Shown here: piece after piece, positions 33,371-45,750 of the stretch
Position numbering within the stretch: the stretch's first letter is position 1
Layout: every line of letters begins with the position of its first letter
Origin: Certhia americana
Taxonomy: Eukaryota > Chordata > Aves > Passeriformes > Certhiidae
Length of the DNA: 64,000 nucleotides
Direction of reading: 5' to 3'
Assembly: GCA_018697195.1 (NCBI GenBank)
Contig: CM031857.1
Coordinates: 94,816,545 to 94,880,544 of the forward strand
Program-made: the position numbers and the translations under genes
Notes under the pieces: model-generated
Databases searched by the model: none
Told to the model about the DNA's origin: nothing
What the model saw: only the letters and a program-made list of their open reading frames with translations

Positions 33371-34949
33371 TAGATTGTTGTCACAAAGAAGACAATGACT
33401 ATGGCAATCAACATTTCTAGCTTTACTTACTGGTCTGGTTTTATTTGGATGTAAATATGACGCAAAGCATCTTGCATCTTGCATCTATGCAACTCATACA
33501 ATTATCTAAGCTAGTATTTTGCAATTTAAAATTTATAATTTTAAAGAAATACTGTTTCTCCAAATATGTTCTTATTTAAAATGGTTATCATAAAGTGAAA
33601 ATTTATAGATTGATACATTATTTCATATGTTTGCAGAACTTACGGTTATTGCGCAGAAATTGCAATTCCCTCCCTTTGTTTTAATTTGAACTGTACTTTT
33701 TTTTGCCCTATGTTTATCCACATATTGATCTCCAGAGGAATTTTTGTACACATATAAACACACAAGCACACATGTGTGTATGCCTGTGTGTATTTTGTGT
33801 TCCTTAAGTAGAAACTGAAAAATACAAATCTGTCTTTTGCCAAACATTTAAACCCACTAAGTGATATTTATTGCTAGAAAAGAAAATGTAAGAAAAACAA
33901 ATTGCTAATGGGACAGCATTTCAGAATCTACTTTATGGACTGTCGCATAGTTTTGGTTTGTTGGTTTTTTTCCCATGGGAATTTAGAGAATAATGCAAAT
34001 GAAATCTAAATAAAATGAAATAAAATAATTTGGTCAGTTCCAATTATTTTCTCTTCTCTGAAAGTTTTCAGTCATTCATGCACACAGCTTCCTTTTGCCT
34101 CTTTGTCTTATGGCCCCATGATTTTTCTAGCCTGTCTGAAGTCACCACAGTTCACCAGAAAGATAAATTCTATCCTCAATTGGAATATCTCAGTGGAGGC
34201 TGAGTAAGTTTGTAAAATAGGTTTCTACATCTTGTATGAATACAATCAAGCTAAGATGAGAAACAGCTGTTTCTTCACACTGCCTGCTCCTGAAGGCAAG
34301 CCTTACTGGTTCCTAAGGGGAGGGCTCCCAGTAGTGTCTGCTTCCTGTAGGATGGTTGCTTTGTCTTAATTAGGAAAAACTTGACTAAGGAAAAGTCTGT
34401 CTTTCCTATAGTCTCCAGAGCTGCCTATCTTTCTCCACTAACCACCTGACTAATAATCACTTTTTTTTGTAGAATAGACCCTAAATATGAAGTCAGACAT
34501 CTGCAAGGACCATAGAGATAGTGTTTGAGTTGAACATCTAATCACAAGTAGCTAATAGGCAGTGCTACCAAATAAACATCCCAAAATCTCTACAAACATC
34601 TAAATTAAACACTTCAGAAATGATTTCCAGCACTGCTTACTGTAGAATATTTTTTTAAAATTATTTTTAGACTATTTTTAGAAAGCTAGTTTTAAATCCA
34701 CACACTTTGTAATATATAGAGAGCTTTGCTTTTGCAATGCAAATATATACAGAATATATGAATAGAAGTAAAATAGGTAGTGGCAAGTGGTATTTTACCT
34801 AAAAATTAATGAAACTTTAGCCTGGATAGCATGTTATTTTATGTCAGCTGGTGAGTTGTTTGCCACCATTTGCTGAATTTGTTGCATTATGAACAGAGAC
34901 AATTTTGCTTGCGTGCCTCTTTGGAATCAAAGCAATGACTCACAAGCAC

Positions 34950-35111
34950 TATTTGTCTGTTTGTGACAACAAGTCTTTGTACCAATATTCTTACTGAAGA
35001 TATCAGGGCTCCAACAGGATGCAGAATTTTTTATGGTGCCCTTTTCATTCCCTAACTATTTTATGGCAGGTCACCAAATATGTTTCTAAGTGGGTCATTC
35101 AGCCCATTCAC
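34950..35111 (+). repeat. Diverged direct-repeat copy B of an unclassified sequence
   Basis: Second copy, about 1.7 kb downstream of 33231-33370, on the same strand, with matching blocks and an extra ~20 bp in the central part. It could be an old local duplication or two insertions of an unlisted short element. Confidence 0.65.
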
Positions 35112-38100
35112 AGTTTTTAATTTTTTTTTCCTCTATTTTTATCCAAGATTTTAAATTGCGTCAATATCCTCCTCAGAAAGAAATTTAAGGACATAACATC
35201 AGTGCAGATATATTCTCTGTGTAGTTTGATACCAAACATTGTGTTTGAGAATGAAGACTAGAAATCAGGAAAATACCCAAACTCCCGGACAAAATTCAGC
35301 ATATTTTTAATGTTTGGTTGTTCTAAAGTATTTAACATACACATACATAAGCCCAAAAACTCACACACATATTCAAACTACCCCCTAAAAGGCATAAATC
35401 TCAATATACACAGTCTTCATTACAATGAGATGATAGATGGATAGAAGACTCTTCATTTTTGAATGATGATTTGAGAATTTTTACTCCCTTAATGCACCAT
35501 TATTATTGCTTCTAGGGCCTTAAACTGTAGGTCATATTCATTCCATTTAACAGAATTTTTGTGCTACACAGAGAGATAAAAATCTGAAAATGTCAAGTTG
35601 CTTTTACTTCCAGGCACACAATTTTCTAACTTCATAATTTGGATGCAAAAAAAAATTATGTTTACACCAAATTTTAGAAACTAAGACTCATTCCTATCAA
35701 CTGAAATAGACTGGGTGAAACTGGGTTAAAAAAAAAAAAAAAGGTTTTTTTTTGACAGATTAATATCAAGGGATTTTATCTTAAATTACCTGAAGTCTAT
35801 GTCAGTGTTTCTTCTGTTCTTGCTCACATAATTAAAGTTGCAATAAGTACAAGTACATGAATCTCTACTGCTTTGCTCTTCTGGAAAAGGAACTGATGGA
35901 AAAGTTGTGACAGAGACACATATATACATCTGTGTATAAATACTCTCTAGTCAAAGTAGCCTCTGCTGACTGTAGGACTACAGAGCAATTTCTGTGATAA
36001 GATTACTTTTATCTCACTCCCCCCGCACCTTCTCTTCACCTCTTATCTCTTCCCAATGTTTTTTGGGGTTCTTTTTGTTGTTTGTTTGTTTCTTTGTTTT
36101 TCATTTGTTTGGTTTTGTTTGGTTTTGGGTTTGTTTCATGTCATGGTACTCTATTGGTGCCCTGCCTCTGAAAGTAACAAAATACAATTATTCTTATTTT
36201 GCAAATGAAAAACTGGAGCAGAGAAACTGAAAACCCAAGACACAGAAAAAACAACTTTTAGAATTAATAATAGAATAAAGAAGAATATGGCTTCCAGTTA
36301 TAATTCAGCATGTTGCAAAGCAAATGTTTTTATCAATGAAAGTAAATAGAAAATCACAGATGATAAATCTTACAGATGACTGATCTAAAGGGGATAAAAC
36401 ACCCAGGCAGCAAGCTACAAATACACTTAGTATTCTGCTCTTTTTCCTTCATACAAAAATTATTCATTCAGAGCAGAGAACAGATTTATACAGGAGTATG
36501 GAATGGAATCCATAGCATTGGCACGTATGTGAATGTGAGAGGAGCAATGGGCAGTACCCTACAAATCAATGACTAGAAAAGCCCCAAGGGGCTGGATTTT
36601 TTTAGAGCAACGGAAGAGAAGATTCCAGTGTGTTAAACTGATGCTATCTTTAGATATTTAAGGAAGAAGCAGTTTATGAGAAAAGAGAGATAGAGAGATG
36701 ACTTAATCCCTATGAAGAACACTGTAATCCATTCTGAAGTTTTGATTTTAAGAGATTAACAGTGTGAATGAAGGATGAGCCAAAAAATGCAGGATCTTAG
36801 GAAAACAGGAAAAAAAACCCCAGGATTCATCTCTCTTAGTTTCAAATATTATCAGTGTAGAGAGCTGAGTTAGGTCTCTAGGTGTCTCTTTAATCTTATA
36901 GGTAACTAGAATCTACTACATTTAAGCCACACACATATAACAAAATTTTGTCCTTTAGATTTTGGAATCCAAGACTATTGAGGTTTTGCAAAAAGAATGA
37001 GATAGAACTTAACTGCAATGTAAAAAATACCTTTATGATCACAAAAACTCACTTACTTGGCAAGGAAAAGTCTCAAAAAAACCCAACAAAAAGGCAGAAA
37101 GCTAAACTGAGAAAAATTCAAATGAGATATAAACATTGAAGGTTTTTTTCAAAAGAGCAAGTACTGTTGATACTTTAATTTAAAAGTGAGTGCATGATGT
37201 TGATACAACCCTTCTAAGAACAGATCTAGTAGTGTGAAATTTATGTGAGGAATTATTTTATTTCAAAAAGCACACCTCTGCCTACTGAAAGGCAACTTTG
37301 AAGATGTTATGACTATATTATCACATTTTCAACACACACAGATTATCTTTCAGTCCACAGATAAAGAAGGGAAGAGTTTATATTCTAGTCCAGGACCAAG
37401 AGACGATTCATTTTAAATTACTGCAGACCCATTAAAATTACATATAAATCCCTATGTGCAACTACTGAATGGTATAGCTAACTATGAACTATGAATGTTA
37501 TAGCATCAGTTACTGGGAAATATCCTTAGAGTGAGAATTAGATTAGCAGCACTAAGTAAAGTTATAGCATAAGAAATCCCTCATCAGATTATATGATTTC
37601 ATTAAGTATTTCAGTTTTGTACATAGATGGAAGCTTCTTTTCTTACAAGAAATAATAATTATTTCCATTCAATTTTTCTATTAATATGCAACTATTTAAT
37701 TTTTAAGCTATATTTTTCCTGACCAAATTTTCCTTTGCTTCTACTATTGTTTATACCAGAGGCCAGCCACTAGAATGTGTTCAGTTTCGCTTCCAGAAAC
37801 AGAGCTAGATGAGCATAATGTTGTGAATGGGTACTGCTGTTGGTCCATAATAAAACACTGATTTTCATATGGCAACTCCTAATCCCTCATAAAAAAAAAT
37901 GTAATAGCTTATCCATTCACCTTGTACTTGTTTAGGTTGGCAGTTCAGCTGCTTTACATTATGCCATTAAATCAACAGTTCTATAAGAAATTGTACTTCT
38001 CTCAAAATCTCTGAGAGATGTTGCCTTTTCATTACAGCAACAAAAAAACTCCAGTAATTCCATCTAGAAGGAAAATTTTAGATGTCATAACAAAGTGGGT

Positions 38101-41100
38101 ATTAGCTTTGCCTATGATGTCCTCTGAATGCATACTACAGCTAACCTAGTTTTCCTGGTGTCTTTTACAGGGATTCTGGGCTACCACAAGTGTAGCTGAG
38201 GATTAATTTCTCCTAATGATGACTCAATTTTTATAAAACATGAATCATGTTCTGAGAAATAAAAAGAAAAATTCACAGACTAGGTTCTTAACACATTTCA
38301 TTAGTGTGATTAGGGGATGGGGCTAGAAACCCATATTCCTTTCAAATTAGTAATTTTTATTATTAGAAATTCTGTAACACATTCTATGTTACTATATGAA
38401 TATACCAGAATCAATAAATATATTATTGATATGCTATGCATATTCATATTAATATGTTCCTCCTGCCACTGAGGCAAACTAAAATATTTTACACAATTTA
38501 CTGTTTGCTAGTAGGTTTTTTGACAAACAGAACTTAAATTATAAAAATAATAATTTAATCCAAACAAGGCACAATTAAAAAGACAGCTAGACCACAAATG
38601 TAAATCAGTGAAGAAAAATTTGGTTCAAATCTCTATGCTAAACTATATTTCAACTCTTTCAAAGAACCAAGAGATGTAGAGACATGTCATGAAGAAGAGA
38701 GAAAAAAGAATTAATTTTAACCAGCATTTTCAATGTCTGGTCAGTTAATTCCAAGACAACAGCACAAATTAATCTATCACAATTTTTAAACTGAGAGGTT
38801 CATAGTGGAACTTACTTGATTTTGTCTACTTATTAATGCATCACAATGTTTGCGAAAAGGACATTGTCACAAGAATGCAAAGAAATTAAATTAAAACAGC
38901 ACAAAACAAATAACAGATTAATTGGTGACTTAATAGGCCTCCTGTGTGAAACAAAATAAAATGATGAAATGAAGGATTACCTTCATCTTTTTAGCTTAAA
39001 AGAACTATAATGTATGTTTGTTTGTTTTGTTTTGTTTGTTTTAAGGCAGAAAATCTACTTAATTTCAGACTTACAAATACTTATGAAAAACAAGAGCTTT
39101 TCAGATATCATTAGGTCTTTTGAAATCAATACACCTCCTCCGATTCTTATATGTTTGCAAAATTAGACTGCGTTTCCTGTAGGAACCATTTCCCAAATGC
39201 AAAATCCAATAGCTGCAAATTTGATGTTTACCATCTGTGAGGAACACAGGTTTTATCTGAAAATACCAGATTGCAATGCACTTTTCACTAGAAAAGATTT
39301 TTTTCTATTACTTATTTCCCTGATTAGTCTAAAGCTAAATAAAGTGAAACCGTCTTTGCCAGTTATGACCACATCCATAGATATTGTGGGAAGAACATCT
39401 CCCCCAAATGGCAGCCTGTTTATCAAAGCAAAGGAGGATTGACAAACTGCACTTCCAGCAGTAACCAAGTACATCAGACCTGAGGAGAAGTACCACAGAC
39501 CGACACTGATTTCAGAGTAAACTCCACCGGTCTAGTAAAAAAAAGTAAGTAAATGAGATCACAGGTATTAAAGAATGAGAATTATTCCTGGGAAAATGAC
39601 CCAAACATGAAATTTTATAACAGGCTATGTTAATATTAAATGAAAATTCCAAAGAAATACTGAAATCATATTATACCAATGTAGAATGCAATAATATATG
39701 TTAAATATATATTTATATGCATTATCTCTTACATAAGATGTATTTTACATTTGACATAAAGACATTTATGGTATTACTAAGTTGCTATGATCAGCCCTAA
39801 ACAGAAAGGAGTCAATGGGAAGGTCAGTATAAAATCAACAATTTGGAAAGAAACTCAGACAAGAGAAATAAATATAAATAATACAAAAGTATTATTAAGA
39901 ACACATTGAGGGTTTTGTACAGATCCCATTATAGATGAGGACTATATCCCTTAAAATGCCAAGAAAAAATTCTTGCAAAAATACTCCTCATGAGTGGTAA
40001 GCAACAAAAAATTATTTATATTCCAGATCTGAGTTATGGGCAAAGGGGAGAACATGGAAGAATTCCTCTCATCCACAGTAGTATTAAAACATCACTTGAA
40101 TTACAAAATGTACAATTTTAACCATCGTGATTTCATTTATTTTTGCTCTCAAAAAGATGCAGAAGTAAAGAATAGATGGGATACTATATAGAGTGGACTT
40201 TGAGGCAACAGGCACTGTCATTGGACAGATTTTAGTGGCCTTTCATGTGTGTTTTTTCACGTCTCTCTTTCCCCCTCCTAGTTATTCCTTGTTTCTGAAG
40301 GCTTGTTTCTGAGTATTATGAAAATGATCTAGGAAACCTCTCTGTGAGTAGCTTTTTATTGAGAACTGAAAGAGATCTTGCTTCTTAAAGGATTAGGCAG
40401 TACCTGAATAGGGATTTCAAAAGTAGCAGTTAGCCATTAATATTAATACTTCCCTGCTTTAAATTACGTCCCTAGACTTCAGACAGATAAGTTGAGCAAT
40501 TTGTGAGAAAAATTGTAATCATCCCTGTATTACAGAAAAAAGCAATGAGACACAACTGTGCAACACATCAAAATTGAACTTTGGATCCTGATACCCTCTT
40601 GTGAATAAATCCAAGATCAAGCCTAAGTCTGCAAATCTTTGGAAGTGAGCCCCATTCTCTCACGCTTCACTGAAAGGGCACTCTTCAACAGCATAAATCC
40701 TACATCCATGCAAGTCCTACAAAGATGCCCTTTGACTCAAGAAGACTTGGATGAAATAAACAAAATAACAGATGCAGTAGTTTTCATTCAGGATAAACTT
40801 CCTTAAAACAAATGAGAGTTTCATTTAAAACTGTGAATAAAAAAATGAAGGACCATAAGTACTAGTAATATGAGCTATGCACGGGGACTACACAGAGTTA
40901 TCATATTATTAACACAGGAGTATTCCATTGAAAGACTACATTACATCTTTAACAGACTGTTCTATGGCATTATCTAGAGCACTAAATATTTTAAATATCT
41001 CTTCAGCCATCAACAGAAGGCACAAGAGTCAAAAAAGCTAAGCATCATGCATCAAAATGTCAACATCAGTTCAAAGCCACATAAAGACTGGAAAAGTAAT

Positions 41101-41696
41101 TCCTTGACTTGAATATTGAAAAATATGAGTCAGTTCAAACTTCGAATGCAGTTTTGATGTGTTCCCAGTCATTTTGGGAAGTACTTTTTGTTTTATTTAT
41201 ATTTTTAACAAAGAAAGTGAAAATCAGATTGGAAATGTCATGTCTTCAATTTCTATCTTTTTTTTCCAGATTTTTGCCATCCTTTTCAGCTTATTACTTT
41301 TCTTATGCATGCTGTCTGTACACTCATAAAGGAGCAAGCAATGAGGACACAGAGCTCTTCTCTACAGTGGGCCTTGAATTGCTCAGAGTGATGAAAATGA
41401 TGTGACTACCTAAGCTCAAACGAAGGTATTAAGGTATTATAAGAGCTTAACCAAACTCAGAGACTTCAGGGAAGATTTTAAGAATAGGATTCCTCATCAT
41501 CTAAGTTTTCTAAGGTTAAGAACCTTGCTGAATCTTATCATCTAGCTTTTTCTTGTAGTCAGTCAATGGAGACTGACTAATGACAGCTCTGCCTATTTTT
41601 TTTAGATGGGATAAGAATGTTAGCCTTTGGTTTTGTTCGTCTGTGCTGCAGTTAACTGCAAAGGATTTAATACAACACTGAAAAAAATTGATAATC

Positions 41697-42157
41697 TGTA
41701 GTGGTCTGCCCTGCAGATAGGGATGGAAATCTTAACTTCAAGCCATGGGTCAGCTCTCAGTCAGGGTGAGCTGGTACCCACCCCAAATTTCCTCATTTGG
41801 TTTATGGAAATCATTTCCAGAAAGTTCTCAGTTCTCGTTGTTGTTATTGGTTGTATTTTGATGCAATATTTTCCATATTCCTAATCACCTTCCCCCATTG
41901 GACTATCCCCACTTTCTCCTCCCTAAACTCCTCCCTCGTGTTCGTGTTTATAACTACTCTTACCCTGGACCTTCCCGCTCTTTTCTCGGTCCGTTCCCAT
42001 GTATGGTGCACAGCATATGGTTTGTTATTTTCCCTTTATTAAAAAGTTCTCTTTCTGGACAACCGAATCAGAGTGTCTCTCTCACAGAGTTGCCATAGGG
42101 TGGGTGACCCAAAACGAAGCATCGGTTATCTTATCCAGGCTAGAATCAGACACTTCA
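41697..42157 (+). mobile_element. Candidate solo LTR
   Basis: About 460 bp with ends TGTAGTG and CACTTCA, inverted copies of each other at six of seven positions, as LTR ends should be. Inside are a TATA-like TTTATAA at 41947-41953 and a poly(A) signal ATTAAA at 42038-42043, about 90 bp apart in the right order on plus. Composition is less AT-rich than the flanks. No target-site duplication was confirmed and no family is named. Confidence 0.6.
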
Positions 42158-42881
42158 ATAAGCCATTTGTATCAAAACATAAATACATGGAGTAGCTAGT
42201 TCACCTTTCCATGTTGTGTTGTTCCATTACATCCCTATGCTGTTTAGGCATGATAATGATTAGTAGGTCTACAAACAAAACACTTAACACAGAGAAAAGA
42301 CCGAAGGCAAGGACTAACTGAAATTGGTCAGAGCACAAGCAAACAAACCAAAGCCTGCAGTGCCTAGAGACTCTCCTCCCACTGACATTCTCTTGAGGTA
42401 AGCTACTAAAGCTCTCCTCAGATACAAAGACATTAAAAAACATTGTCCTTGGTCCTATGCTTGTTCCAGCAGCACAAAGACAATAAAGAAGTCAGACTAG
42501 TAGATGCTGGTATGTAGAAACCAAATGTTGGGATGCAAATTATAAGTAGTTTTTGAATGAGATTTCTTTGTCTGTATATTTGTAAATTTTCTGTCCCATT
42601 TTCATTTTTGTTAGCTGTCTGTTCTTTAGCACATTCACTTCAGCAAACATCCTTTGTCTATTTCTTACTTCTTTCCATTAGATTTTAAGTGGGCTTTATT
42701 TAGTATACAGAAACATTTTGTTGTTTTCTGTCAGGTCAGGATTTTACCCATAATGTTTATATAAAATCATGTGCAATTTGTTCGACATAGAGAATCAGAT
42801 TTTGTTATGGTTATGAAGGTATTTTATGTCTTAGAACAATCTGCAGAAGATCTCTTTATGAAAAACATTTGGGGGTGGGGG

Positions 42882-42916
42882 GAGTAATATCTATATATCC
42901 ATTTTAGATATTACTC
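42882..42916. repeat. Short inverted repeat, 11-bp arms
   Basis: GAGTAATATCT at 42882-42892 and its exact reverse complement AGATATTACTC at 42906-42916, separated by 13 nt. Likely chance in AT-rich DNA. Confidence 0.7.
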
Positions 42917-43759
42917 TAATCCTTTTTCTTTTTCCATATCACATCCCGAAGAACCATTTTCAATTTCCAAATAATTTAATCATTTTACTATATTTGTCAC
43001 TTTTTCTCAATTATCACAACAGTAAATTACTCAAAACTGTTTTGAGTAGGTATATTGCTCAAAAGCTGAGATGAATAATAAGTACTCATGAGTCAAATTA
43101 GAAAGCCACACTTAAAACTTAAATAGTTCTGTGTAATAAAAATGGAAAATAGGTGTGAAAATGAGTGTGTTAACTCAAGATTTCTTCTTCATAGTGTTTA
43201 ATATTTTAAATTAATAATAAATGAAGGAGAAGCAATACTTTCTTGGAAATGCATACCTATCCACTTTAAGCTTAAGGGCAATTTAAAGTTTAAATGCTGA
43301 CTTATTTCAATGGGTACACCTCATTTGCTTTTGTATAGGAAAATTCCATAAATTTTTTTAAAAAATAGGAATTCCTCATAATTCATGTTCAGATATTCAT
43401 AAAGAACTTAGAGATGGCACAAAGATTTTGTTGATATTTAGTGCTGTTTCTGAGGGGAGAATCATGCAAAATTTCCTTTTATGTAAAAGATGGAGGCTTC
43501 AGAGCAGCTGACTGTACATAATGATGAACATCTGCACTGACAAACTGCTCTGGTGGGAAATCCCTCTACTAGGCAGCACCATTTTGCTGAATATTGCCAG
43601 CAAGTATTCTCCATGGATTCAAGGCCTCAGACCAACACTCTGTGTAGGTAAATTAATGACCGTTATAATTACTAGCTGTACTGGGGCTTTAGTTCATCAT
43701 CTGATAAAGTGAAGGGGTCAATAACCTTGCATTCCTTAATAAAGCTTTTAACATAAATG

Positions 43760-43785
43760 GCAGAAAATTTGGCCAAATTTTCTGC
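43760..43785. repeat. Perfect 26-bp palindrome
   Basis: Twenty-six bases that equal their own reverse complement, centred on the GGCC at 43771-43774. No spacer. No known binding site was recognised. Confidence 0.85.
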
Positions 43786-45624
43786 TGATGTAAATAGGTA
43801 GTATGTCAGCTACATCAGCATAGCTGTTTTATTTTACTTTGACAGACAATGTTGTTCCTTTTGCAACATCATCAGGCAAAATCCAAAGACAAGCCCAGTA
43901 TACTAGTGCCAAAGTAATGGAGTACTAATGCAAGAAAAAAAGGAGTCAACTGGGGTAGAGTTGGTGGCAATAGTTGAGTCAGAGACCATTTCAAAGCAAC
44001 ATAAATAATATGTGGATTGTGAAACAACATAATGGGACGTTTATATTCACATAGAGTTCAAAATAATCTTATAAAAACCCACAAACCACCAAACAACAAA
44101 AAGCCAGGCAGATAGAGAGGGACATCTCTACCATATCAAGTGAATGTATTCTAAGTATTGGATTTCTGCATTTTCCTGATATTTTCAAGAAAATGCCCAT
44201 CATTTAACTAAATTTTCTTTCTGGGCCAAGCCATGGAATATATAATGGATCCATACCTCTGTTGGATAGACTGAATTCCGTCCTTCTATTTCCATTGTCT
44301 GTAATCCATTGGATGAACCTCTATAGTCATCAATTGAAGGTGGGATGGGTGTCCGAAAATAAAAGATAGGCTCGCTTTCTCTGATTCTCAGTTCTGCTCA
44401 ACCACATAGGAACTGAAATCCCACTTCTTACACTACTGAAGTGTCCCAAACATTAGACCAAAGAGCATTCCAGAAAAAATCTTTCTTATTGAATTTTTAT
44501 TCCTACTGACACTAAGCTGAACAAACAGCAAAGCAAGAGGCAGGAAGCAGTAAAACAGACTCACTAGAGCAAGGGAATGGAATAAACAGAAAATGTTCTA
44601 AACAGTTCAGGTGTCTAATCCATTGGATCATATTTCTGTCTAAGAATTAAAGTACTTAAATTTTTTAGCTGTGAAACAGACAGATTTGTGAACATCACTG
44701 TGGATGATGTATTCTCCCATAAATAAAATTTGATGCCTAAATAGGCCAATCAACACAAGTCTCAAAATTATGCCTTAAAAATAATCTAATGTAAGATTAA
44801 AAAGAAAACAAAACCATCACTCAAATACTATCAGTAGAGGTCAATTATGAGAATTTTTGAAATTTATTACAATACAGTTTTGAAATCAAGTATCATTTAG
44901 GATCTTGCCAATCTGTGATGTTCATAAAGGATATCTGAATGTAATATATCTGAATACTTTTGCTGGAAACTGCATCTTTGTATTTTTGTGGGAAAATGAT
45001 TATTTAGCAAAAAATAAGAAACAGGCTCAGAACTGAATTTTTTTATCACACAGTGATCATATTTCCTTTTATTTTTATCCAAACTCATTATTTAAATTGA
45101 TATTATCTTAGGAATTATCTGTATCCTATTTCTGGATATTGAAAATAACCACATGAATTTGTTGTAATATTGCAGAATATCTACATGCACTTTATTCATT
45201 TAGTATAAAAGATTCTAAATTCAGTTCTCTTCTCACCCTACCTTTATGAAGGACATATGATGTCCTGCTGGTTTCTGATATAAAAAAAGGATGCAAGTGA
45301 GATGCATTGCCAGAGCATTGCTCCAAGCTGGGCAGACCACAAGTTCAGGTTTAAGATGTGAAGAAACATAATAATGGTGCAAAGAGAATCTTGTTCATGA
45401 TGGCATCACTTTCAACATGCTCATACCATTTATAAGCAGCTGTTGATCTCCTGTAAATTATGTTGGCTGCTTACATTGTTGTAAAGTTATTCCTGCAGAC
45501 TAGGACTGACAGTGCAGATGCTTGGTATTGCCATATGTTCTGTACTTGTAGACAAAGATGAGGATGTCTTCAAAATCAGGAAAAAATCAAAATCTCATTA
45601 ATATGCCCCTTACATTAGTATTTA

Positions 45625-45750
45625 ATGGAGACACTGATGTCTTTTTTCCATTTCTTTCCCATTTTTTGACCATCTTGAGACCATCTTAAGATAGTCTCAA
45701 GATGGTCAAAAAATGGGAAAGAAATGGAAAAAAGACATCAGTGTCTCCAT
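45625..45750. repeat. 126-bp near-perfect palindrome (57-bp identical arms)
   Basis: Arms 45625-45681 and 45694-45750 are exact reverse complements over all 57 positions. The 12-nt centre contains a further 10-nt palindrome (ATCTTAAGAT), so only one base pair (45682 against 45693) is mismatched in 126 bp. If transcribed in the NLGN4 pre-mRNA it would fold into a long double-stranded hairpin. No similarity to a known transposon was recognised. It may be a recent inverted duplication, a hairpin-type element or an assembly fold-back artefact. Confidence 0.95.

Larger units (their letters stand above)
31531..41696. other. Intron sequence with short repeats; no gene recognised
   Basis: About 10 kb of AT-rich unique DNA. 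It contains a TA-rich palindrome (32771-32794), a pair of diverged direct repeats (33231-33370 and 34950-35111), a TG/CA-rich stretch (33750-33800) and TTTG-rich runs (about 36060-36135 and 39015-39045). Translated frames are short and match nothing known. No NLGN4 exon was found. Confidence 0.6.

Noticed and set aside
42459..42490. Short similarity to the start of U6 snRNA (TGCTTGTTCCAGCAGCAC)
   Set aside because: Only about 20 bases fit; the rest of U6 does not follow.
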